This document shows, piece after piece, positions 25,954 through 36,937 of a stretch of 64,000 nt of DNA. Made by a program: the position numbers and the translations under genes. Below the pieces are notes generated by a model that was not told where the DNA came from, did not search any database, and saw only the letters and a list, made by a program, of their open reading frames with translations. Position 1 is the first letter of the stretch. Each line of letters begins with the position of its first letter. Origin of the DNA: Fidelibacterota bacterium (lineage in GTDB: Bacteria; Pseudomonadota; Alphaproteobacteria; Rhodospirillales; Rhodospirillaceae); contig CANJMF010000001.1 in assembly GCA_947475895.1 (NCBI GenBank), forward strand, positions 428,604-492,603, in the 5' to 3' direction.

Positions 25954-27234
25954 ATGCACTCGTTGAAACAAGTCACCGCGCTTTGCCGTGATTGCCTTGC
26001 CGAATTTCAGCAAAGCCTCGCGGCCTGCAGCCGCTGCGGTTCCGAGCGTATCGTGTCCCACGCCGAACTCGGCCGCCTGACCATGGCGCATATCGACTGC
26101 GACGCCTTCTACGCCGCCGTGGAAAAACGCGATAATCCGGAATTGCGCGATAAGCCGTTGATCGTGGGTGGCGGCAAACGCGGCGTTGTCACCACAGCTT
26201 GTTACATTGCCCGCAAGTTCGGGCCGCGCTCGGCCATGCCGATGTACAAGGCGCTACAGATGTGTCCGCACGCGGTCGTCATCAAACCCGATATGGCCAA
26301 ATACAAACGCGTCAGCCAGCAGATTCGCAAAATATTTGATACTGCCACGCCGCTGGTCGAGCCGCTGTCGTTGGATGAAGCGTTTCTCGACCTCGCAGGA
26401 ACCGCCAAATTGTTCGACCGCACGCCGGCGGCGACGCTCGCGCATGTATCGCGGGAAATAGAACGCGACGTCGGTATTACCGTTTCCATTGGCCTCAGCT
26501 ACAATAAATTCCTCGCCAAACTCGCGTCCGATCTCGATAAACCTCGTGGGTTCGCCGTGATCGGCGAGGGCGATGCCGTGCAGCTACTGCACGACCTTCC
26601 GCTCATTCGTCTACCGGGCGTCGGTCCTTCGCTCGCCGATCGTTTGAAGGTCGATGGGTTTTTCACCGTGGGCGATGTGCAACGCCGCTCGCCGCAAGAA
26701 ATGTCCACGCGCTACGGTCCTACAGGTGAGCATCTAGCCAGCCTCGCGCGCGGGATCGACCGACGTCACGTCACTATCGACCGTGAATCCAAAAGCGTAT
26801 CCGCTGAAACGACCTTCCTCGATGACGTGGGAGATGCGGCGGAGTTACGCCGGCGCCTTTGGCCCTTGTGCGAGCGCGTCGCCGAACGCTTGAAAGCCAG
26901 CGGGCTTTCGGGCCGCGTGATAACGCTGAAGCTTAAAACCGCACGCTTCAAACTCAAAACGCGCCGCCAAACGCTGCCGGCCGCGACCCAGCTCGCCGAA
27001 GTGATTTTCCGCACGGCCGAACCCCTGCTTCGGGAAGAAGCCCGTGGCCCCAAATTTCGTCTCATCGGCGTGGGCGTCGAGGGCTTCGACGAACAGGCGC
27101 AAGCCCCGATCGATTTGTTCGCCAGCCAACAGGTCGACGACACAGCCCACTTGGAGGATATCGAGCGCGCCATGGATACAGTGCGCGCGAAGTTCGGCCG
27201 CGCTGCCATCCGCAAAGGCCGCGCCGACAAGTAA
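25954..27234 (+). CDS. dinB: DNA polymerase IV with N-terminal zinc ribbon
   Basis: This is a 426-aa Y-family translesion polymerase. Residues 10-35 carry paired CxxC motifs (CRDC and CSRCG), a zinc-ribbon-like addition seen in many alphaproteobacterial DinB proteins. The polymerase core has AHIDCDAFYAAVE with the first catalytic aspartates, and PLSLDEAFLD with the second Asp-Glu. TVSIGLSYNKFLAKLASD and RLPGVGPSLADRL (helix-hairpin-helix) follow, then the little-finger domain. The C-terminal APIDLF segment resembles a beta-clamp-binding peptide. No LexA-type box (GTTC-N7-GTTC) was seen in the short upstream region. Confidence 0.94.
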   Translation: MHSLKQVTALCRDCLAEFQQSLAACSRCGSERIVSHAELGRLTMAHIDCDAFYAAVEKRDNPELRDKPLIVGGGKRGVVTTACYIARKFGPRSAMPMYKALQMCPHAVVIKPDMAKYKRVSQQIRKIFDTATPLVEPLSLDEAFLDLAGTAKLFDRTPAATLAHVSREIERDVGITVSIGLSYNKFLAKLASDLDKPRGFAVIGEGDAVQLLHDLPLIRLPGVGPSLADRLKVDGFFTVGDVQRRSPQEMSTRYGPTGEHLASLARGIDRRHVTIDRESKSVSAETTFLDDVGDAAELRRRLWPLCERVAERLKASGLSGRVITLKLKTARFKLKTRRQTLPAATQLAEVIFRTAEPLLREEARGPKFRLIGVGVEGFDEQAQAPIDLFASQQVDDTAHLEDIERAMDTVRAKFGRAAIRKGRADK

Positions 27235-27322
27235 CGGCAGCTATGCGGTTGCTGCGCTTGACGGCATAGGGATTTGGGACGACAAACCGTTCCCCGCATG
27301 AGGTCAGACCGGAGTTCCGTCC

Positions 27323-28108
27323 TTGAAAATCGCGCTTATCGGCAATGGCGCCATCGCCAAGCTCGTCACGCAATTTTGCGCTACTCGCGCCAGCACGTTG
27401 ACCATTGTCGGTGCATTAGGCTTGGCCGCCGATACGCAATCGGTCGGTGCGCATCCGGTTGTTTATAAGCTTGCGGATCTTTTGGCACTGAAGCCCGATC
27501 TCGTTGTGGAATGTGCTGGGCATTCGGCGGTGGAGGCTTACGCCGCCCCCGTACTCGATGCGGGCATCGACCTCGTGATCGTTTCCACTGGCAGCCTGGC
27601 CGACAAAAAGCTCTATGACCTTGTGAAAGCAGCTGCCGACCGTTCCACCGCGCAAGTGAAACTACCGGCCGGTGCACTGGCCGGTGTCGATGCGCTCGCT
27701 TCGGGCAAGCTCGCGGGCCTCACTAAGGTCACGTTGAAATCAGCCAAGCCGCCGAAAGCCTGGAAGGGTACACCCGCCGAAAAAACCCACAACCTCGACG
27801 CCATCACCGAACGCACGGTGATCTTCTCCGGTACCGCGCGTGAAGCTGCACTGACGTTCCCGAAAAACGCCAACGTCGCGGCGACGGCAGCGTTGGCGGG
27901 CGTCGGCTTTGAGCAGACGATGGTTCATCTGGTGGCCGATCCAGGCGTGACTCAAAACGTGCACCGTCTCGAAGCCGAAGGCACGTTTGGTTCCATGCAA
28001 CTTGAGATTCAGAACAATCCGTCGCCCGATAATCCCAAGACGTCCCACATGGCGGCGCTATCGCTGATGCGCATGATCGAGAACGAAGCCGCCGGAATTT
28101 TGATCTAG
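27323..28108 (+). CDS. nadX: L-aspartate dehydrogenase
   Basis: This is a 261-aa NAD(P)-dependent enzyme oxidising L-aspartate to iminoaspartate, the first step of NAD synthesis in organisms lacking NadB. IALIGNGAIAKLV is the Rossmann motif, and VVECAGHSAVEAY and LPAGALAGVDAL are typical of the family. THNLDAITERTVIFSGTAREA and ADPGVTQNVHRLEAEG complete it; the histidine near residue 190-215 in AspDH is catalytic. The start is TTG at 27323 with GGAG upstream. nadA and nadC are not adjacent. It overlaps the convergent 478-aa gene by four bases. Confidence 0.88.
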   Translation: MKIALIGNGAIAKLVTQFCATRASTLTIVGALGLAADTQSVGAHPVVYKLADLLALKPDLVVECAGHSAVEAYAAPVLDAGIDLVIVSTGSLADKKLYDLVKAAADRSTAQVKLPAGALAGVDALASGKLAGLTKVTLKSAKPPKAWKGTPAEKTHNLDAITERTVIFSGTAREAALTFPKNANVAATAALAGVGFEQTMVHLVADPGVTQNVHRLEAEGTFGSMQLEIQNNPSPDNPKTSHMAALSLMRMIENEAAGILI

Positions 28109-29541
28109 CCGCGCAGCCACAGACGCGGGTCGCCGCCGAGCAGCAGATAGCCGTCGGTTTTTGCGGCCAGGGTGTCGGTCACGGTGGCAAAGGCTTTCTT
28201 GCGCCGGTGCCAATCGAATTTCCCAACGGCGTTGGGTGAATTGAACATATCACTGAGCCATAAGGCCGCGTTACCCTTCGCATACGTTTCGATCATCGTT
28301 TTGACGCCCGCATGGTTTTGCAACACGTCGACTTCGACAAACGCGTGCTGCAGCGCCTTGAATCGTTGCCAATGCGACAGCCATTGCTTCTCGGATAGGA
28401 AAATCGAACTGATCTCGCGCTGAAACTCAGCGTCGATAGTCGCGGCATCCTTAATCAGCGGAGCCGGAACCCAGGCTACTTTACCATCGAATTGCGCATG
28501 GATTTCCTCGCGCGCCGCTAGAAAGAACGCGCCGTAATTGCGTCCGTCCCATTCCGCGATCGCGCGCTTGCGCAACGCTAATGCAGGCGCGCTGTAGTCA
28601 TATGTGATGACTTCAGTTCCGGCGTGAAAGCCGACGCTTTCCAGAAGGCGGTTCGCTTTGAAAGCCGACGCCAACACGAACGCGCAATCGATGCCGTTTT
28701 TGAACTTCAGATGCGGGATGTCGGCATCGCTTTCGCTGTTGAAGACGAAAACCTTCTTGGCGGCGTTTTCCGGGTCCGGCGTGTTGCGCAGGAAATGCAA
28801 AATTACCTGAAGCTGCTTATCTTCCGTCGGTGGCGCGCGCATGACATCCGATAGTGCTTTTACCCACTCAGTCGTGTCGCCGTAATAGGCGTAGCAATGC
28901 CGTTTGGCGCGCCGAATTTCCTTGGGCCAATTGACGATTTTCATCCCGCCCTTAAGGCCCTCGGAAATGGCGTTCCAGCCGTATCCAAACGCTGCGGTCA
29001 AAGTGGCCTGCTGACCGGTCGGCTGCAAATATAGCGGGGTGTAATCGTCGTGCACGTTTTCCGTACTTCGCGAGGGCAGCGCTAATTCTTTCTGGCCTTG
29101 TTGAGGTCCGCCGAATTTCGGCCGGCCTAATTTCTCCCATGCGCGGCGATTCACCAAAAGGCACTGATCGTGCATGTAGAAATAACCGCCGCGATCCATA
29201 ATGTGACCCATCATGAATTCGCATTGATCGAGTGCGGCGTTCATATCCACCGACAACTGATCGTAGCCGTAGAAAATATGCCCGCAATTCTGGATCAGAC
29301 AGAAGTCCTTGGTGCCGGCTGCAAGCGCTGCCCCAAGGTTCTCGGCGAAAGTGATGTCTTGGATCGGAAGGTTGAACGAGAACACGCTGAAAAACGACGT
29401 CAGCTCGGCCATGCGCACATCAATGTCATGCACATTTTTAGCGGTGCCGGAATGAGCATCGAACGTCGGTAGATTGACCAGCGCAAAATCTACGCGGTCG
29501 CGCACGCTCTTTTGCATCCCGCCGTCGACATAAAAAACCAT
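28105..29541 (-). CDS. Hypothetical protein, 478 aa
   Basis: I do not recognise this 478-aa protein. It has no signal peptide or membrane helix. Residues 1-170 alternate beta and alpha segments (VDFALVNLPTF, CLIQNCGHIFYGYDQLSVDM, MDRGGYFYMHDQCLLVNRRAW), which loosely suggests a GT-A or similar nucleotide-binding fold. The second half includes KKVFVFNSESDADIPHLKF and AAFGYGWNAISEG. It is rich in aromatic residues. It ends convergently against nadX (four-base overlap) and is not in an obvious operon. A glycan or nucleotide-sugar role is possible but unproven. Confidence 0.7.
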   Translation of the reverse strand: MVFYVDGGMQKSVRDRVDFALVNLPTFDAHSGTAKNVHDIDVRMAELTSFFSVFSFNLPIQDITFAENLGAALAAGTKDFCLIQNCGHIFYGYDQLSVDMNAALDQCEFMMGHIMDRGGYFYMHDQCLLVNRRAWEKLGRPKFGGPQQGQKELALPSRSTENVHDDYTPLYLQPTGQQATLTAAFGYGWNAISEGLKGGMKIVNWPKEIRRAKRHCYAYYGDTTEWVKALSDVMRAPPTEDKQLQVILHFLRNTPDPENAAKKVFVFNSESDADIPHLKFKNGIDCAFVLASAFKANRLLESVGFHAGTEVITYDYSAPALALRKRAIAEWDGRNYGAFFLAAREEIHAQFDGKVAWVPAPLIKDAATIDAEFQREISSIFLSEKQWLSHWQRFKALQHAFVEVDVLQNHAGVKTMIETYAKGNAALWLSDMFNSPNAVGKFDWHRRKKAFATVTDTLAAKTDGYLLLGGDPRLWLRG

Positions 29542-29585
29542 TAGCCGCTTGTCCTCAAATTCTCACGGGCGGGAGTTTGAATCAT

Positions 29586-30260
29586 TCAGAGGCAACTTGC
29601 CAGCGCGCCCAGGCGCGTGGCTCGGCCGGAAATGATTTCGGACCGGGTTTGCACGTAAGGTCCGGGGCGCGTCGGCGACCATTTGAGGGGGCTCGGCAGC
29701 ACGGCCGCAAGCAGCGCGGCCTCGTGATTTGAAAGCTGACTGGCGCTTTTCTTGAAGTGATGCTGCGCGGCGGCTTCGGCGCCGTAAACGCCCGGGCCCC
29801 ATTCAACGATGTTCAAGTAAATTTCAACAATGCGCCGCTTGTCCCATAGCGTTTCCATATAAACCGTCAGCCATGCCTCCAGGCCTTTGCGCAACCAGGT
29901 GCGATCAGGCCACAGCAACAAATTTTTGATGGTTTGTTGGCTGATGGTGCTGCCGCCACGCAGCTTGCGTCCGTCGTCATCGTCGTCGTCCAGGTAGCGG
30001 TCCCAGGCCTTTTCCAAGGCGGCCTTGTCGAAACCGTTGTGTTGGCAAAAGGCCTCGTCCTCAGCGGTCACGACGGAGCGCACGAGCGCGGGCGCGATCC
30101 GCTTCAACGGTGTCCAACGATAGTCGTATTTACCATCGCGAATGAGCATCAAGGGGGTGACCGGCGGCGGGATCAACCGGTACAGCAGCAGTAGCCCTGC
30201 CGGCGCCAACAGGACGACCAGCAGGGCATAGATCACATAGCGCGGAAATCGTTTGCGCAT
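29586..30260 (-). CDS. mtgA: Monofunctional biosynthetic peptidoglycan transglycosylase
   Basis: This is a 224-aa inner-membrane glycosyltransferase (GT51) that polymerises lipid II into glycan chains. TM anchor is at residues 9-31. The catalytic glutamate is in SVVTAEDEAFCQHNGFD; GGSTISQQTIKNLLLW, RIVEIYLNIVEWGPGVYGAEAAA and ALLAAVLPSP are the other GT51 motifs. There is no transpeptidase domain. A run of five aspartates (about 93-97) in the linker before GGSTISQQ is unusual. It follows thiC on the same strand with 29 nt between. Confidence 0.95.
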   Translation of the reverse strand: MRKRFPRYVIYALLVVLLAPAGLLLLYRLIPPPVTPLMLIRDGKYDYRWTPLKRIAPALVRSVVTAEDEAFCQHNGFDKAALEKAWDRYLDDDDDDGRKLRGGSTISQQTIKNLLLWPDRTWLRKGLEAWLTVYMETLWDKRRIVEIYLNIVEWGPGVYGAEAAAQHHFKKSASQLSNHEAALLAAVLPSPLKWSPTRPGPYVQTRSEIISGRATRLGALASCL

Positions 30261-30289
30261 AGAGAGGGGTGAAGCTGCAACGTTGTTAT

Positions 30290-32277
<1,988 letters not shown>

Positions 32278-32352
32278 TCGCCGGAGTATCCGGCCCTAGG
32301 CCTTCTGGGTCAACACCATGCTAGGATCGGGCAGGGCTAGCGGGAGATTGTT

Positions 32353-33624
32353 ATGGCTTCGAACGCCTTATGGCTTGCCGCCGGGTTACGTACGCCTTTT
32401 GCCAAGGTCGATAGCGCTCTTGGCGGCCGAGATGCCATCGCCCTGTCGGTGCCGGTGGTTCAGGCCATGTGTAACCAACTGAAAAACGGCGACCGTCCCG
32501 ATTTGATGGTGTGGGGCACCGTGGCGCCCAACCTGGGCTGGTCCAACATCGCGCGCGAAGTTGCCCTGGACGCTGGTATCGGCACACACATTCCCGCCTA
32601 TTCCGTCGTTATGGCGTGCGCGACAAGCATGGTCGGCGTTTTCTCGGCGGCGGAGTCGATTCGCAAGCAACCGGGCGCATTGGCCCTTGTCGGCGGCACC
32701 GAGAGCATGAGCGGCGTTCAGATCGGTCTGAACCAGAAATTCTCGGTCTGGCTGCGAAAGTTCTTCCAAGCAAAGTCGCTCGGCCAACGCGCCGAAATGG
32801 TGTCCGCGTTGCCCCTGGGCAACGTGAAGCTTCACATCCCCAGCGTCACCAATCGCACTACGGGCTGGAGCATGGGCGACGGTTGCGAAATCATGGCGAA
32901 AACCTGGCATATCGGGCGCGCGCCGCAAGACGAATGGGCGCTGACCGGTCATCAGCGCGCGGTCGCTGCGTGGGAGAAGGGCTTCTTCAATGATTTGGTG
33001 ATTCCAGTCGACGGCGTTACGCACGATCTGATTCCCCGCGCCGACACGTCCTTGGAAAAACTCACCAAGCTGAAACCGTCGTTCGACTTAAGCGGCCAAG
33101 GCACGTTAACGGCGGGCAACTCGTCGCCGCTCACCGACGGCGCGTCGTCCATTTGGTTGACGGATGAGACCGGGTTGAAGCGCGTGCCCAGTGATCGCGC
33201 GCGGGTGAAGCTTGTGGACTGGGAATTAGCAGCCGTCGATATGGTGCGCGACGGGCTGTTGATGGCGCCGGCGCTAGCCATCCCACGTCTGCTGGCGCGC
33301 AATAATATGCGCTACGACAGTGTCGATTTGTGGGAAATCCACGAAGCTTTTACAGCACAGGTGCTGTGTCACATCGCAGCACTCGAAGACAAAAAATGGC
33401 TAACGGAACGTGGAGGCGTTACCGCTGAGCTTGGAAAATTTCCCTGGGACCGCCTCAATCCCAATGGCGGAAGCGTGGCGCTCGGTCACCCTTTTGGGGC
33501 GACCGGCACACGCATTCTCAGTCAGGCTGTAAAGGAACTCGCGGGCTTCCCCGTGGGCAGCCGCGCCATCGTCAGCATTTGCACCGATGGCGGGCTTGGC
33601 GCGGTAGCGCTTCTCGAAAAATAA
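32353..33624 (+). CDS. Acetyl-CoA C-acyltransferase (thiolase)
   Basis: This is a 423-aa thiolase that cleaves or forms 3-ketoacyl-CoA. The acyl-accepting nucleophile is Cys89 in SVVMACATSM. The other active-site blocks are WEIHEAFTAQ (usually NEAFA, here HEAFT), NPNGGSVALGHPFGATGTR with the histidine, and SICTDGGLGAVALLE with the second cysteine. At 423 aa it is closer to the FadI type than to the 390-aa biosynthetic enzymes. It is a single gene with no fadJ neighbour, so its pathway is open. The ATG follows GGGAG. Confidence 0.9.
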   Translation: MASNALWLAAGLRTPFAKVDSALGGRDAIALSVPVVQAMCNQLKNGDRPDLMVWGTVAPNLGWSNIAREVALDAGIGTHIPAYSVVMACATSMVGVFSAAESIRKQPGALALVGGTESMSGVQIGLNQKFSVWLRKFFQAKSLGQRAEMVSALPLGNVKLHIPSVTNRTTGWSMGDGCEIMAKTWHIGRAPQDEWALTGHQRAVAAWEKGFFNDLVIPVDGVTHDLIPRADTSLEKLTKLKPSFDLSGQGTLTAGNSSPLTDGASSIWLTDETGLKRVPSDRARVKLVDWELAAVDMVRDGLLMAPALAIPRLLARNNMRYDSVDLWEIHEAFTAQVLCHIAALEDKKWLTERGGVTAELGKFPWDRLNPNGGSVALGHPFGATGTRILSQAVKELAGFPVGSRAIVSICTDGGLGAVALLEK

Positions 33625-33633
33625 TCGCGCTGA

Positions 33634-34968
33634 TTAGGCGGCGCGGTCCGAGCGATTGCTCCACGGGCGTCCGCCACGGTCACCGCGTCCACCATTGCGG
33701 TCACGGTTGCTGCGTCCGCCGTCATTGTTCGGCTTACCGCTGCGCTGGGGGCGGTTGCCACCACCACCATGTTTTTTGGGCGGTCCGCCTGCGGTCCGCG
33801 AAGCAATGTGCGGCGCATGGTAGGCGTGCGTTTCATCGACCGGCACAGGCTGGCGGATCGAACGCTCGATGGCGCGCAGGTGAGAGATTTCTTCCGCGTC
33901 GCAGAATGACACTGCGATGCCTTCGGCGCCGGCACGCGCTGTGCGGCCGATGCGATGTACATAGCTTTCCGGCTCAACGGGCATTTCGTAATTGATGACG
34001 TGCGAAACGCCGTCAACGTCGATACCGCGGGCGGCGATGTCCGTGGCCACTAGCACGCGAACGCTGCCGGATTTGAAGGCGGCCAAGCTGCGCTGACGCG
34101 CACCTTGTGATTTGTTGCCGTGAATGGCGTCGGCTTTGACGCCGGATTTTTGCAGCTGTTCAGCAACGCGATTGGCGCCGTGTTTTGTGCGCGCGAACAC
34201 GAGAACGCGGGTCACGTCTTGTTTATTCAAAATATCGAGTAACAGGCGGCGTTTGTCGTCGCGTGCAACGAACATCACGCTTTGCGCAATGCGTTCTACG
34301 GTGGTCGACGGCGGTGTTACTTCGATGCGCTGATGTTCGCTGCGCAGCAAGCTCTTGGCCAAATCCATGATTTCGTTGGGCATGGTGGCGGAGAACAGCA
34401 GTGTTTGGCGATCACGCGGCAGCTTGGCGGCGATGTGGCGCACGTCGCGGATGAAGCCCATGTCCAACATACGATCGGCTTCGTCGAGCACGAAGACTTC
34501 GACATTGCTCAAAATTACATGGCGTTGGTTCATCAGGTCCATGAGGCGGCCCGGTGTTGCGACCAGCACGTCGGTGCCTTGATGAAGCGCGTTGATCTGC
34601 GGGCGTTCGCTGACGCCGCCATGCATGACCGCACGCTTCAAAGGCAAATGCTTGCCGTAACCGGCGAAGCCTTCAAGAATTTGCAGGGCCAATTCGCGCG
34701 TGGGCGTCAAGATCAGAGCGCGCGGCGATTTTGGCATGTGTTTGCGATTGCTCTCGGTCAGGCGTTGCAAGATCGGCAGCGCGAAGGCCGCTGTCTTACC
34801 TGTGCCTGTTTGAGCGATGCCCAGCACATCGCCGCCGCGCAAGAGCTGCGGGATGGCCTGTGCTTGAATGGGTGTCGGGGTAGCGTAACCTTCGGCAGCA
34901 AGAGCGCGCAGAAGCGGCTCGATCAGGCCGAGGTCGGAAAAGCTTGTCATAGGAATTGTATCTTTCAT
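33634..34968 (-). CDS. DEAD-box ATP-dependent RNA helicase (RhlE-like)
   Basis: This is a 444-aa RNA helicase. Motifs are in order: TPIQAQAIP (Q), AQTGTGKT (I), PTRELA (Ia), TPGRLMDL (Ib), VLDEADRMLDMGF (II), FSATMP (III), VLVATDIAARGIDVDGV (V) and HRIGRTARAG (VI). The C-terminal tail from about residue 385 is rich in Gly, Arg and Asn (for example GGRGDRGGRPW), a flexible RNA-binding extension typical of RhlE/CsdA. An internal start at MTSFSDL would remove six residues. A 227-nt leader separates it from the next gene upstream. Convergent with the thiolase gene. Confidence 0.93.
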   Translation of the reverse strand: MKDTIPMTSFSDLGLIEPLLRALAAEGYATPTPIQAQAIPQLLRGGDVLGIAQTGTGKTAAFALPILQRLTESNRKHMPKSPRALILTPTRELALQILEGFAGYGKHLPLKRAVMHGGVSERPQINALHQGTDVLVATPGRLMDLMNQRHVILSNVEVFVLDEADRMLDMGFIRDVRHIAAKLPRDRQTLLFSATMPNEIMDLAKSLLRSEHQRIEVTPPSTTVERIAQSVMFVARDDKRRLLLDILNKQDVTRVLVFARTKHGANRVAEQLQKSGVKADAIHGNKSQGARQRSLAAFKSGSVRVLVATDIAARGIDVDGVSHVINYEMPVEPESYVHRIGRTARAGAEGIAVSFCDAEEISHLRAIERSIRQPVPVDETHAYHAPHIASRTAGGPPKKHGGGGNRPQRSGKPNNDGGRSNRDRNGGRGDRGGRPWSNRSDRAA

Positions 34969-35195
34969 TGTTGCCGCGCATCACATGACGCGCGATGTCC
35001 GCGCTCGCGCGCGCAAAAGGCGCACGAATGCGGTGTGGGTTTTTTAAACCCGGCGGGCACGCAACCAGCGGGAAAGCTTTCGGGATTTGGGTTCTCGGGA
35101 TGGGGCATCTTGAGAAAGACGCCTGCGCGCAAGTCCGCGAGAAACATAAGGCCAACGTGGCCGTGCCGCGTAAGTAGGCTCTAAACCCTACTAAG

Positions 35196-35648
35196 TCAAT
35201 AAGATTGGCGTTTTATGACCTGAATGGCGGTTTCCAAGGCGTCCAGGAAGCGCGAACGGTCCTGTTTTTGGAAGGCGGCAGGTCCGCCTGTGATCTGGCC
35301 CGAATCGCGCAGACTCGTGTGCAAATCACGCACGGCAACGGCCATGCCGATGGAGTTCTGATCAAGGGCTTTGCCGTTCGGACGCAGAATTTTTGCACCC
35401 TGCGCGACGCAACGGGCCGCGAGCGGAATATCATTGGTGATGACCACGTCTTGATTGGTGGACTGATCCGCAATCCAGTCATCGGCCGCATCCATGCCGG
35501 CTTCCACCGCAACGCGTTTCACGAGTGGGCTGTCAGGCAGGCGCATCCACGCATTGCTGACAAAGATCGCTTCGATTCCGTGGCGCTCGGCCACGCGCAC
35601 GATCTCCTCTTTCACAGGACAAGCATCGGAATCGACAAGGATTCGCAA
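35196..35648 (-). CDS. YaiI/YqxD family protein (DUF188)
   Basis: This is a 150-aa protein of the UPF0178/DUF188 family. MRILVDSDACPVKEEIVRVAERHG is the family opening (the core is DSDACPVKEE), and VVITNDIPLAARC and GMAVAVRDLHTSLRDSG follow. The fold resembles PIN/NYN nucleases with clustered aspartates, but a reaction is not established. The start is TTG at 35648; no ATG fits the conserved N-terminus. It begins nine bases after the DUF1194 stop and is probably co-transcribed with it. Confidence 0.88.
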   Translation of the reverse strand: MRILVDSDACPVKEEIVRVAERHGIEAIFVSNAWMRLPDSPLVKRVAVEAGMDAADDWIADQSTNQDVVITNDIPLAARCVAQGAKILRPNGKALDQNSIGMAVAVRDLHTSLRDSGQITGGPAAFQKQDRSRFLDALETAIQVIKRQSY

Positions 35649-35657
35649 AACGTATGC

Positions 35658-36401
35658 TCAGCTATGAGGTTCTTCGCCGGGCATCAGTCCGGCGATTTCG
35701 AGAACTAATTTCCGGACAAGGGACTGGCGAAATCCCTCGACATTGCGCGCGACGAGATAGAACGAGCCGGGGCCGCCAATAACGTTGTCGCGGTAATAGA
35801 CGTCGAGGTCCGGCGGCGCCGCGTTCTTGCGCGGGTCTTCATTCATCACCGCAAGGCCATTGATAGTGATGCCGGCTTTGACAGCGTCGTCGCGTGAGGC
35901 CGCCATGGGACGTCCATAATCGCTATAGCCGTCGCCCGAAACGTCGATCACCAAGCGCGAGGCTTCGTAGGGCGCTTTCTCAATAAGCTTCACGCTAAAA
36001 TCCACACCGGCGCTGATCGACGTCGTGTTGCCGACAGCCACCAATGAATGCTCCAGCTCGTCGGCGAATGCCTGCGACGAGGCTGTGTCGTGAATGACGC
36101 GCCAAGGGATCAGCACCCGTTGCTGTGTTGGGCCGGACCACTCCACATACGTCACCGCGACTTTACCCACGGCTCCACCGCGAATGGCACTAACGATACG
36201 TTTGTCACGAAAGGCCTGAATATAGCCAATACGCTGCAAACTGGCTTCGCCGTCACCGATGCTGAGCGACGTATCCACCGCCAGCACTAACGTAACATCT
36301 ACGGCTTCGCCGCCACCGCGCGGGCGCTGTGGCATCTTCGCCGCGCCACCCAACATCAACAACGCGCACGCGCACGTAAAAACTTTTACCCAGCGCGACA
36401 T
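35658..36401 (-). CDS. DUF1194 protein with von Willebrand factor A domain, exported
   Basis: This is a 247-aa protein from the ATG giving MSRWVK; a longer reading lacks a good signal. A signal peptide covers about residues 1-21 (FTCACALLMLGGAA). The VWA-like domain has the metal-binding motif DTSLS in LVLAVDTSLSIGDGEASLQR, and VIDVSGDGYSDYG is a second conserved block. DUF1194 is common in alphaproteobacteria, with no proven function; periplasmic binding is likely. Cysteines in the signal region might indicate lipidation but no clear lipobox is visible. Confidence 0.87.
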   Translation of the reverse strand: MSRWVKVFTCACALLMLGGAAKMPQRPRGGGEAVDVTLVLAVDTSLSIGDGEASLQRIGYIQAFRDKRIVSAIRGGAVGKVAVTYVEWSGPTQQRVLIPWRVIHDTASSQAFADELEHSLVAVGNTTSISAGVDFSVKLIEKAPYEASRLVIDVSGDGYSDYGRPMAASRDDAVKAGITINGLAVMNEDPRKNAAPPDLDVYYRDNVIGGPGSFYLVARNVEGFRQSLVRKLVLEIAGLMPGEEPHS

Positions 36402-36600
36402 CTGCACGTGCGAAAGCCTTCCTTCGAGGCGACAAACTGGCCGCATTCTAACGGAACTATAAGCGGGATACAGCGGCGTTCATATTACCGTTGCGTGCAG
36501 ATAATGCGAGAGAGACGGTGCGCGTGAGTTGCACCGACGCGAAGCCCAGGAGGCCATCGCGCCGGTGCAAATTTTCACGCGGCTGTCGAATGTATCGACG

Positions 36601-36927
36601 TTAGGGACATTTCAGTTCGGCGCGTTTATCGCCCGGGAACTGATCGCGGTGAACTGTTTCGCCGCACTTCCACCCAACGATGAGGCCTTTGTCGTTGCCT
36701 GGTGATGGATCGGCAACGCCAAAAGTCTCCGGTTTCACCGTGAACTTGCACGACGACTGACCGGCGCAAAGTTTCAGAACCGCGTCTTTGACGTTCGCCC
36801 GCTCACCCGCATAGCCATAGCTTGCCGTCGTTATGTCGGTCAGGCCGACATCGGCGGCAAGCAATGGCGTTACGCTTGCAAGCATTGTGGCCATCAATGT
36901 CGCGGCAACAAGGAACGTCTTTCTCAC
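36601..36927 (-). CDS. Small secreted protein resembling SUEL-type lectin domain
   Basis: This is a 108-aa protein starting at GTG 36927. Signal peptide about residues 1-25 ends PLLAA. The mature part contains ASYGYAGERANVKDAVLKLC, GQSSCKFTV, FGVADPSPG and LIVGWKCG. This arrangement, with four cysteines and the C-G-x-x-S-C and FG-D-P-x-PG motifs, resembles the galactose/rhamnose-binding (SUEL) lectin domain, a family best known in animals. The similarity is by eye only. It lies 11 nt after the dienelactone hydrolase stop on the same strand. Confidence 0.65.
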   Translation of the reverse strand: MRKTFLVAATLMATMLASVTPLLAADVGLTDITTASYGYAGERANVKDAVLKLCAGQSSCKFTVKPETFGVADPSPGNDKGLIVGWKCGETVHRDQFPGDKRAELKCP

Positions 36928-36937
36928 GTTCTTTCTC

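Noticed and set aside
34995..35177. 60-aa open frame between the helicase and YaiI genes
   Set aside because: No ribosome site or motif; it lies in the helicase leader on the opposite strand.
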